DNA of 6,981 bases from Candidatus Kapaibacterium sp. (GTDB taxonomy: Bacteria > Bacteroidota > Ignavibacteria > Kapaibacteriales > UBA2268): NCBI GenBank assembly GCA_938038165.1, contig CALHRB010000020.1:1-6981 (forward strand). The letters run 5' to 3'. Shown in pieces: positions 1-6,459 of this stretch. The translations under genes were made by a program, and so were the position numbers. Numbering within the stretch: position 1 is the stretch's first letter; every line of letters begins with the position of its first letter. The notes below the pieces were generated by a model. That model saw only the letters and a program-made list of their open reading frames with translations. It searched no databases and was not told where the DNA came from.

Positions 1-55
1 CAAAGTAATTATAAATTTAATTTTGCTATCATTTTTTTTCTTTTGTAATTTGGAA

Positions 56-61
56 TATAAT
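56..61 (+). promoter_or_regulatory. Candidate -10 box upstream of aconitase
   Basis: A perfect TATAAT hexamer lies 29 bases before the chosen aconitase ATG. The bases where a -35 box would be expected are a T-run with no good TTGACA match, so support rests on the -10 alone. An alternative reading is a Bacteroidota-type promoter, with TTTG at 22-25 followed 20 bases later by TAATTTG at 46-52. That is close to, but one base short of, the TAnnTTTG consensus. AT-rich leaders make such matches by chance fairly often. Confidence 0.35.
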
Positions 62-90
62 TTTTTGTATTTATCATAAAGGCATTGATT

Positions 91-2361
91 ATGATTTTTG
101 ATTTTGAAATGATAAAAAATCATTATGAGACATTTGCAGAAAAAGTTGACCAGGCAAAAAAAGTTATCGGCAAACCAATGAACCTTGCAGAAAAGATTTT
201 ATATTCACACCTATTTGAAAAAAATGAGCTAAAAGAATTTAAACGAGGGATTGATTATGTTGATTTCAAACCCGACCGTGTAGCTATGCAGGATGCAACG
301 GCTCAGATGGCTCTACTCCAGTTTATGTCAGCAGGAAGGCCAAAAGTTGCAGTCCCCTCCACAGTTCATTGCGACCACCTGATTATAGCAAAAAAAGGTG
401 CTGTTGACGACTTAAGTTTTGCAAAAGATTTAAACAAAGAAGTTTATGATTTTCTGTCTTCGGTATCCAATAAATATGGCATAGGATTCTGGAAACCCGG
501 CTCAGGGATTATACACCAGGTAATATTAGAAAATTATGCCTTTCCGGGAGGTATGATGATAGGAACAGATTCACATACTGTAAACGCCGGTGGTTTAGCA
601 ATGGTTGCAATCGGAGTTGGCGGAGCAGACGCTGTTGATGTTATGTCGGGGATGGCTTGGGAACTTCGTTTTCCAAAATTTATCGGAGTAAAATTAACAG
701 GAAAAATGAATGGTTGGACTTCTGCCAAGGACGTGATTTTGAAGGTTGCCGGTATCTTGACCGTGAAAGGCGGAACAGGAGCAATTGTTGAATATTTCGG
801 CGAAGGTGCAAAAACTATCTCCTGTACCGGTAAAGGTACAATTTGCAACATGGGTGCTGAAATCGGTGCAACCACTTCTATTTTTGGTTATGACCAAAAA
901 ATGTATGATTATTTGGTTGCAACCGGACGAAAAGAAATTGCCGATATGGCTGAAAATCTTAAATCTTACTTAACTGGAGATGAAGAGGTTTATTCTGAAC
1001 CCGATAAATATTTCGATCAGCTAATAGAAATCAATCTATCCGAACTAGAACCACATATTAATGGTCCATTCACACCCGATCTGGCAACACCTATATCCAA
1101 ATTTCCAGAGGCAGTTAAAGAAAATGGGTGGCCCGAAAAACTTGAAGTTGGCTTGATTGGTTCCTGCACAAATTCCTCATACGAAGATATATCAAGAGCT
1201 GCTTCAGTTGCTAAACAGGCAATTGATAAAAAATTAAAAGTAAAATCAGAATTTACGATTACACCCGGTTCGGAGCAGGTGCGTTACACTATTGAACGAG
1301 ATGGGTTTATTGATTTATTTGAAAAAATCGGGGGGGTGGTCCTTGCAAACGCTTGCGGACCTTGTATTGGACAGTGGGCAAGGCATGGAGCAGACAAGCA
1401 GGAAAAAAATTCAATCATAACTTCATTCAATCGTAATTTTGCTAAAAGAAATGACGGCAATCCGAATACACACGGCTTTGTCGCTTCCCCCGAAATCGTA
1501 ACTGCAATGACAATTGCAGGCAGGCTTACATTCAATCCTGTGTCCGACCCACTAATAAACGAAGAGGGTAAAGAAGTCTTCCTCGAAGAACCAAGCGGCT
1601 ATGAATTACCGCCAAAAGGATTTGCAGTCGAAGATATGGGGTATCAGGAACCTGCAAAAGATGGTTCATCAATCGAAGTTATTGTTAATCCACTTTCCGA
1701 AAGATTGCAAATCCTTGAACCTTTTGAACCCTGGGACGGTAATGATTTCTATGGCTTGAAACTACTCATCAAAGCAAAAGGAAAATGCACAACTGATCAT
1801 ATTTCTATGGCAGGTCCCTGGCTAAAATTCAGAGGACATCTTGATAATATATCTAATAATTTGCTAACTGGTGCTGTAAATTATTTCAATAATAAAACGA
1901 ATGAGGTCAAGAATCAATTAACAGGAGAATATGGTCCAGTACCGAAAACTCAAAGAGAATACAAAGCAAAAGGAATTGGTTCTATAGTCGTAGGTGATGA
2001 AAATTATGGCGAAGGCTCATCGCGTGAACATGCAGCTATGGAGCCAAGGCACCTTGGTGTTAAGGTAATTCTTGTTAAATCTTTCGCAAGAATTCACGAA
2101 ACAAATCTGAAAAAACAGGGTATGCTTGCTCTTACTTTCGAAAATAAAGACGATTATGAAAAAATTCAGGAAGATGATACGATAGACGTTATTGGAATTA
2201 AGGATATGGCTCCTGGCAAACCTTTAACTCTTTTGTTGCACCATAAGGATGGCACTACTGAAGAAATCAAAGTTAACCACAGCTATAATGAATCACAGAT
2301 TGAATGGTTCAAAGCCGGTTCTGCCCTGAATATAATCAGGAAGCAATTTTCAGGTAAGTAA
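91..2361 (+). CDS. acn: Aconitate hydratase (mitochondrial-type aconitase)
   Basis: Aconitase interconverts citrate and isocitrate through cis-aconitate in the TCA cycle, in the cytoplasm, using a [4Fe-4S] cluster. The protein is 756 residues, full length for the mitochondrial-type branch and shorter than the roughly 890-residue AcnA/IRP branch. Numbered from this ATG, the cluster ligands are C359 (in GSCTNSS) and C422 and C425 (in NACGPCIGQW). Their spacing is the same as Cys358/421/424 of mature pig aconitase. Other active-site blocks are VHCDH (93-97), GTDSHT (around 158-163), TTDHIS in the swivel domain (around 567-572) and GSSREHAA, with the catalytic serine at about 643 (pig Ser642). 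The order is the Fe-S domains (to about 480), a linker, then the C-terminal swivel domain (about 550-700). The ATG at 91 was chosen because AAAGG at 78-82 lies 8 bases upstream; an in-frame TTG at 85 and an ATG at 109 are less likely. No transit or signal peptide is present. It appears monocistronic, as a terminator follows. The frame is intact with no missing catalytic residue. Confidence 0.97.
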   Translation: MIFDFEMIKNHYETFAEKVDQAKKVIGKPMNLAEKILYSHLFEKNELKEFKRGIDYVDFKPDRVAMQDATAQMALLQFMSAGRPKVAVPSTVHCDHLIIAKKGAVDDLSFAKDLNKEVYDFLSSVSNKYGIGFWKPGSGIIHQVILENYAFPGGMMIGTDSHTVNAGGLAMVAIGVGGADAVDVMSGMAWELRFPKFIGVKLTGKMNGWTSAKDVILKVAGILTVKGGTGAIVEYFGEGAKTISCTGKGTICNMGAEIGATTSIFGYDQKMYDYLVATGRKEIADMAENLKSYLTGDEEVYSEPDKYFDQLIEINLSELEPHINGPFTPDLATPISKFPEAVKENGWPEKLEVGLIGSCTNSSYEDISRAASVAKQAIDKKLKVKSEFTITPGSEQVRYTIERDGFIDLFEKIGGVVLANACGPCIGQWARHGADKQEKNSIITSFNRNFAKRNDGNPNTHGFVASPEIVTAMTIAGRLTFNPVSDPLINEEGKEVFLEEPSGYELPPKGFAVEDMGYQEPAKDGSSIEVIVNPLSERLQILEPFEPWDGNDFYGLKLLIKAKGKCTTDHISMAGPWLKFRGHLDNISNNLLTGAVNYFNNKTNEVKNQLTGEYGPVPKTQREYKAKGIGSIVVGDENYGEGSSREHAAMEPRHLGVKVILVKSFARIHETNLKKQGMLALTFENKDDYEKIQEDDTIDVIGIKDMAPGKPLTLLLHHKDGTTEEIKVNHSYNESQIEWFKAGSALNIIRKQFSGK

Positions 2362-2372
2362 AAAATATTTTT

Positions 2373-2410
2373 AACTTCTGCTCAAAAGTTTATTTTGGGC
2401 AGAAGTTTTT
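2373..2410 (+). terminator. Rho-independent terminator after aconitase
   Basis: The left arm at 2373-2387 (AACTTCTGCTCAAAA) pairs with 2393-2407 over 15 positions, with a single G-U wobble and a 5-base loop (GTTTA, 2388-2392). The right arm runs into five Ts at 2406-2410. It starts 11 bases after the aconitase stop codon. The U-tract is short, but a further T-rich stretch follows at 2421-2432. It separates aconitase from the downstream transporter unit. Confidence 0.85.
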
Positions 2411-2589
2411 CATTGTAAAATTTTATTTTTATTCCCGATAAATAAACTTGTTCAAAATTAAAAACCATTGATATGAATTTATTATAAACATTGTTGGTTT
2501 TTTTTGTCAAAGGTTAATGCCTGTTATTACTGTAAAATAAATTTATTAAGTTAGAAAAGATAATTTGAAAAATTAAATTGGATTGATCA
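2411..2589. other. AT-rich intergenic region before the YeeE-porin unit
   Basis: No gene is supported here. The region must hold the promoter for the two-gene unit downstream, because a terminator lies on its left. A TTGTCA box at 2504-2509 matches TTGACA at five of six positions. Its best partner, TATTAC at 2525-2530, is only 15 bases away and matches TATAAT at four of six, so the promoter is not firmly located. AAAAACCA at 2460-2467 is inverted at 2495-2502 within a run of eight Ts (2498-2505), and CATTG is directly repeated at 2466-2470 and 2489-2493. Just before the gene, ATTGATCAAT (2582-2591) is a perfect 10-base palindrome overlapping the start codon. No riboswitch was recognised. Confidence 0.4.
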
Positions 2590-3828
2590 ATGAATAAACA
2601 ATGGAAAGGACTATTATTTTTCTCTGCGATTTTTATCATTCTTATAGCAATAATTTCAATAATAACAGAAAAATGGGTCATCTTATCCTTAGGAGTTGGT
2701 TTTCTTTTTGGCTTTGCAATCCAAAAGGGTGATTTGTGTGGCTCTTCGGCAATGAGTGAAGTTATATTAATGCGAGACGGAAGTAAATTATTCGGCATTT
2801 GGATAGCCATACTCTCCTCAATGGTTCTTTTTGCTATTTTTAATTTATTTGGTGTAATTGAATTAGCACCCAAGAAAATGATTTGGCTAAGCTCCATTGT
2901 TGGTGGTGTTATTTTTGGAGTTGGGACAGTCCTTGGAGGAGGTTGTATAAGTGGCTGTATGTACAAAGGAGCAACCGGCAATATTAATTCTATTGTGGCA
3001 CTCTTGACTATACCCGTCGGGATAGCTATGGTAGATTACGGTCCCTTGCAAAGTGTTAATAAGTATCTTTTATCTTTTGTTATCAACGGCACTGACGGGA
3101 AAGCTATCACTCTTCATTCTTTGCTTGGTGTCCCTTTTTGGGTTGTTGTTCTTGTTCTACTGATTCTTACTTTATTAGCAATATACCTAAGAGAGAAGAA
3201 GAAAACAAAAAGAAATTTTGGGAAGAAGGATAGATTTCAGTTCAGCAACATATTTACAAAATCCTGGAAACCCTGGCAGGCAGGCATTGCAATTGGTTTA
3301 ATAGCTATGATGGCTTGGCTTTCGTCTCTTTTGGTTGGCAGAAACTATCCCCTTGGTGTAACACACGGAGTCAGTTACACTTATCAAGCATTAATCGAAA
3401 ACAATGTTAAATTCATCTACGAAAAACCTCAGCCAAAACCACAAGCTGAAAATGTCAATAAGCAAGAACAACAAGTTTTGAAAGAGAAAAAAACCGAGAG
3501 AACTTCTATGCCTGAACCGAGAAAATTGAATTTGTGGCTGATTTTGCTTTCTGTGGGTTTTTTACTGGGAGCCTTTATTTCAGGAAAAATGTCAGGGCAA
3601 ACAAAATTATTACCAAAGGAACCATCACAAACTCTCATAGCGGCTATAGGAGGATTGCTGATAGGCATTGGAGCGGGTTTTGCAACTGGCTGTATAATTG
3701 GAAATATTATATCGGGTTGGGCAATGTTAAGCATTGGAATGTTCATTTTTGGAATTTTTACTTTATTAGCTAACTGGGCAACAGCATATTTTTATTTAAT
3801 GGGCGGGACTAAGATTTCAGGCAAATAA
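2590..3828 (+). CDS. YeeE/YedE-family membrane transporter (putative sulfur-compound uptake)
   Basis: This is a 412-residue, very hydrophobic inner-membrane protein with the two-repeat layout of the YeeE/YedE (TsuA-like) family, whose characterised member takes up thiosulfate. The N-terminal half carries GDLCGSS (C50) and GGGCISGC (C119, C123). The C-terminal half carries the matching GAFISGKMSG (327-336) and GAGFATGCIIGN (361-372, C368). Glycine- and cysteine-rich membrane motifs of this kind are typical of the family; the cysteines are thought to pass thiosulfate along by S-H contacts. C50, C119, C123 and C368 are the only cysteines. A long hydrophilic K/E/Q/P-rich linker lies at about 278-312. 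The ATG at 2590 is the first possible start because an in-frame TGA lies at 2584-2586. The ribosome site is weak (GGAT). The next gene begins one base after the stop, so the two are surely co-transcribed. No TusA/TsuB or rhodanese gene is adjacent. The family call is firm; the substrate (thiosulfate, another sulfur anion, or selenium as proposed for YedE) is inference. Confidence 0.86.
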   Translation: MNKQWKGLLFFSAIFIILIAIISIITEKWVILSLGVGFLFGFAIQKGDLCGSSAMSEVILMRDGSKLFGIWIAILSSMVLFAIFNLFGVIELAPKKMIWLSSIVGGVIFGVGTVLGGGCISGCMYKGATGNINSIVALLTIPVGIAMVDYGPLQSVNKYLLSFVINGTDGKAITLHSLLGVPFWVVVLVLLILTLLAIYLREKKKTKRNFGKKDRFQFSNIFTKSWKPWQAGIAIGLIAMMAWLSSLLVGRNYPLGVTHGVSYTYQALIENNVKFIYEKPQPKPQAENVNKQEQQVLKEKKTERTSMPEPRKLNLWLILLSVGFLLGAFISGKMSGQTKLLPKEPSQTLIAAIGGLLIGIGAGFATGCIIGNIISGWAMLSIGMFIFGIFTLLANWATAYFYLMGGTKISGK

Positions 3829-3832
3829 TTTG
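3819..3832 (+). promoter_or_regulatory. Ribosome-binding site deciding the TTG start of the porin gene
   Basis: AGG at 3819-3821 lies inside the last codons of the YeeE gene, 8 bases before TTG at 3830-3832, which itself begins one base after the YeeE stop TAA (3826-3828). The spacing fits a working site and supports translational coupling of the two genes. Confidence 0.5.
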
Positions 3833-5179
3833 AAGATTTTTAGTTTTAAAACTTGCTTATTTCTAATATTTTTTTCTTTGTATAATTATTTGCATTGTTC
3901 CGTGAACACTTCTTCTTTCCTTTTTTTTGATTTCACAATAAGAGAGAGATTTGAGCTGTGGGATGGTATGAATATAAAAAATTATGGCAATCTCGGGGAA
4001 AATTTAGAAGGTAATTTGAACGACAGGATTCTGTTTCAAAGAGTTATCGCAGGAATAAAATACGAAATAAATGATAAAATTACTATTTCTCTTCATATGC
4101 AGGATTCAAGAGCTTTTGGATGGTCGTTAAAAAATTCGAATTATCCGAATGCTTTCAAGATAAAAATCCCAGATTCAAATAATATATTTTATAAAATGAA
4201 TCCCGGGGAGGAATTTTTCGAAATTTATGATGCATTTGTAGATTACAATGACAAAAGTCTTGGTTTATTAATCAAAGCAGGAAGGCAAAAAATTTCTTTC
4301 GGTGATTTTCATATTTGCGGTCCGGGAGAGTGGGGCAACACAGGACGTTGGACCTGGGATGCGGTCAAATCAAATTTGAGTTTTCAAGGGCACAGCATTG
4401 CTGTTTTTTTTGGAGGGACAAAAATACACGACCCTGAACAAATTGCAATCCCTTTTTTAAATACCGAATTTTGGGGCGGAGGTACTTATAACAGTTTGAA
4501 TTTGTTTGATGAAGCTATTTTTGAACCTTTTTGGATCTTCAAAACACCTGGGTCAACAAACTATATGAGGCATAAGAATTTTTTTAGAAATTGGATTGGT
4601 TTCAGATTTTATAACAAAAATCATTCTGGTTTAATCGTTGATTTCACTATTGCAAGAGAGTTTGGCAAAGAGGAAGAAAAACAAATTGATGCTTTGGGAT
4701 GGTTCGGAAAACTCGGATGGAAATTTTCTGAAATTTGGTCAAAGCCTGCCATTACGATTCGTGAAACCTATGCTACAGGGGGAAGTAAAGATGATAAAAA
4801 AATTACAAAATATGAACCGGCTTTTGGGGCAAGTGATAAATATTATGGTTGGATGAACATTTTTCAATGGTCAAATCTTGATAATAGAGAACTTAATCTT
4901 GAGCTTTATCCACTTGAAAATATGTTTATTGAAATCAAATATAATTGGTTCTTTATTCCTTACCCACAAGAATTTGTCGCACTAAAATCTTTGAAATTAT
5001 TAAACGGCAAAAATCACATAGGGGATGAATTTAATATATTTTTTAGTTGGAAATTTGACAATAACTGGCAGTTTAATTCACTTTTTGGTTTTTTTATGCC
5101 AAAGGATGTAGAGAATATAAATAATAAACACCCCGAAAATGCTTTTGTTTTTAGCATACAATCTCAATTTTCATTATAA
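3830..5179 (+). CDS. Outer-membrane beta-barrel protein, alginate-export-like porin
   Basis: This 449-residue protein has an N-terminal Sec signal: a basic start (MKIFSFK), a hydrophobic core (about 9-21) and probable cleavage near 23-26. A cysteine at 23 follows Tyr-Leu-His, which is a poor lipobox. The mature part is rich in alternating aromatic/hydrophobic strands and ends in Phe-Ser-Leu, as expected for an outer-membrane barrel. Several blocks resemble the alginate-export (Alginate_exp) porin family: RERFELWDG near the start, GRQKISFGD (151-159), GRWTWDAVKSNL (172-183), YATGGSKDD (314-322) and a late GDEFNIFFSWKF (398-409). In that family these blocks form a single wide barrel; many members are annotated only by resemblance and do not export alginate. 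The start is TTG at 3830, with AGG 8 bases upstream. The next in-frame ATG (residue 47) would remove the signal peptide, so TTG is preferred. It follows the YeeE gene by one base, suggesting passage of that transporter's substrate across the outer membrane. The barrel call is fairly sure; the substrate is unknown. Confidence 0.72.
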   Translation: MKIFSFKTCLFLIFFSLYNYLHCSVNTSSFLFFDFTIRERFELWDGMNIKNYGNLGENLEGNLNDRILFQRVIAGIKYEINDKITISLHMQDSRAFGWSLKNSNYPNAFKIKIPDSNNIFYKMNPGEEFFEIYDAFVDYNDKSLGLLIKAGRQKISFGDFHICGPGEWGNTGRWTWDAVKSNLSFQGHSIAVFFGGTKIHDPEQIAIPFLNTEFWGGGTYNSLNLFDEAIFEPFWIFKTPGSTNYMRHKNFFRNWIGFRFYNKNHSGLIVDFTIAREFGKEEEKQIDALGWFGKLGWKFSEIWSKPAITIRETYATGGSKDDKKITKYEPAFGASDKYYGWMNIFQWSNLDNRELNLELYPLENMFIEIKYNWFFIPYPQEFVALKSLKLLNGKNHIGDEFNIFFSWKFDNNWQFNSLFGFFMPKDVENINNKHPENAFVFSIQSQFSL

Positions 5180-5193
5180 AATTTTAGATTCAA

Positions 5194-5209
5194 AAAATCA
5201 AATGATTTT
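5194..5209 (-). terminator. Weak AT-only hairpin at the convergent 3' ends
   Basis: AAAATCA (5194-5200) and TGATTTT (5203-5209) form a perfect 7-base inverted repeat with only two bases between. Read on the minus strand it overlaps the last codons and stop of rodA and leads into Ts (complement of 5192-5197). The stem has one G-C pair and a loop too tight to form fully, so it is at best a weak terminator. No better one is visible between the porin stop (5179) and the rodA stop (5198), so the two opposing transcripts probably overlap. Confidence 0.2.
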
Positions 5210-6454
5210 CTTAAGTTTTTGGGTGCGGTAAGCGTTAAGCATTAATCCTACCAAGCAGAAATTTGTGATAAGAAAAGACCCGCCGGAACTTAGAAATGGC
5301 AAGGGTATCCCCATAACCGGGACTATACCGATTGCCATACCGATATTAATAATAGAGTGATATAGAATGATTACTCCACCCCCGAAGCTAACTATACTAA
5401 GAAATTTTGAGTCAGAAGCTGCGGCTATTCTCATTGAGCGGTTAATCAGGAAGGCAAGCAATCCAATAACAAGCAAGCCCCCAATGAATCCAAACTCTTC
5501 AGTTGGAACAGAAAAAATGAAATCTGTCCATTGTTCGGGGATGTATTTCAATCTTGTCTGAGTGCCCTGCAAAAAACCGGCTCCCGTCAAACCACCATTA
5601 CCAACAGCAAGAATTGATTGTATTACGTTATATCCTTGTTTTTTTGGATGGGAGCCCGGATCGAGGAAAATTGATATTCGTTCTTTCTGATATGGTTCAA
5701 GTTTTTCGACAATTATGTTGGAAGAGTAACCTGCAAGTCCAACAATAACAATACCCAAAACAGTAACCCATATTTTTCTTTTAAACAAGGCTGCAATTAT
5801 AGCAAAAACAGACAGAGAAAGAACAAAATACCCAATACCGAACAATGAAAATATTATTACCAGTGGAGTGCTTACCAGTAAAAAAATTATGAAAAGATCA
5901 AAGCCTGCCCAGAAAAGTACTCCAAGGAAAAAAGCCAAAAATACAGTGGATGTTCCGTGGTCGGGTTGGATAAAAATTAAGGTTAAGGGAATAGCCAGTA
6001 TGATTATTAGTTTGCCAAGGTCTCTGATGGTATCGATATCGAAACCCCTTGTTGATATGAATTTAGCCAGAACTAACAAGGTTGTTAATTTAGCAAATTC
6101 AGCTGGTTGAAGATTGAAACCGCCAAATGATAGCCATCCTTTTGTTCCATTGATAACCTTTCCAAATATTAAGACAGCGACAAGAAGCAATATATTTGCC
6201 CCAAAAAGGACGTAGGCTAAATTATTTATCCATCTTTCGGGGATGAAGGTTATTGCAACCATAAGTATAAGACCAAAAATTGAATAGTAAAGCTGTCGGG
6301 TAAAAATGGAACTCATCCCCGCATCAAATGTTGCACTGTAAATGGATATCAATCCAATGGCAGTCAAAGTTACTGTAGTTAAAAAAGTTCTCCAATCGAA
6401 GAATTCTCCGGGATTCCTTTTTATATATATTCCACTTTCAAGTTCTTGAACCAT
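5198..6454 (-). CDS. rodA: Peptidoglycan glycosyltransferase RodA (SEDS family)
   Basis: RodA polymerises lipid II into glycan strands in the cytoplasmic membrane as part of the rod/elongation complex, together with a class B penicillin-binding protein (PBP2) and MreBCD. The 418-residue protein has a short hydrophilic N-terminus and about ten membrane segments. SEDS hallmarks are GTKGWLSFGGFNLQPAEFAK (103-122), QPDHGTS (163-169), LEPYQKERISIFLDP (252-266), GYNVIQS (274-280), the large extracellular-loop block PEQWTDFIF (306-314) with the presumed catalytic Asp at 311, PTEEFGFIGG (317-326) and GIPLPFLSSGGS (382-393). RodA is favoured over FtsW by this overall pattern and by the absence of division-gene neighbours, though SEDS paralogues can be hard to separate. 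The ATG at 6454 gives the expected N-terminus, although no clear Shine-Dalgarno precedes it. It starts 5 bases after the purC stop, so it is likely co-transcribed with purC. The PBP2 and mreBCD genes that often neighbour rodA are not upstream here. All catalytic motifs are intact. Confidence 0.95.
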   Translation of the reverse strand: MVQELESGIYIKRNPGEFFDWRTFLTTVTLTAIGLISIYSATFDAGMSSIFTRQLYYSIFGLILMVAITFIPERWINNLAYVLFGANILLLVAVLIFGKVINGTKGWLSFGGFNLQPAEFAKLTTLLVLAKFISTRGFDIDTIRDLGKLIIILAIPLTLIFIQPDHGTSTVFLAFFLGVLFWAGFDLFIIFLLVSTPLVIIFSLFGIGYFVLSLSVFAIIAALFKRKIWVTVLGIVIVGLAGYSSNIIVEKLEPYQKERISIFLDPGSHPKKQGYNVIQSILAVGNGGLTGAGFLQGTQTRLKYIPEQWTDFIFSVPTEEFGFIGGLLVIGLLAFLINRSMRIAAASDSKFLSIVSFGGGVIILYHSIINIGMAIGIVPVMGIPLPFLSSGGSFLITNFCLVGLMLNAYRTQKLKKII

Positions 6455-6459
6455 TAGAT

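Noticed and set aside
85..90. Upstream in-frame TTG as the aconitase start
   Set aside because: ATG at 91 has better spacing (8 bases) to AAAGG at 78-82, and TTG would add only two residues of no value.
534..897. Open frames on the minus strand and in another plus frame inside aconitase
   Set aside because: They lie entirely within a gene whose catalytic motifs are all conserved, and their translations show no recognisable domain.
2468..2481. Possible FNR/CRP-like site (TTGAT followed by a partial second half)
   Set aside because: Only the left half matches; the right half (ATTTA) shares two of five bases with ATCAA.
2514..2981. Minus-strand open frame of 155 codons overlapping the YeeE start
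   Set aside because: It is mostly antisense to the YeeE membrane segments, and its low-complexity I/P/K-rich translation has no family resemblance.
3896..3901. Lipoprotein signal at Cys23 of the porin protein
   Set aside because: The bases before the cysteine encode Tyr-Leu-His; His at -1 does not fit a lipobox, and the rest looks like an outer-membrane barrel rather than a lipoprotein.
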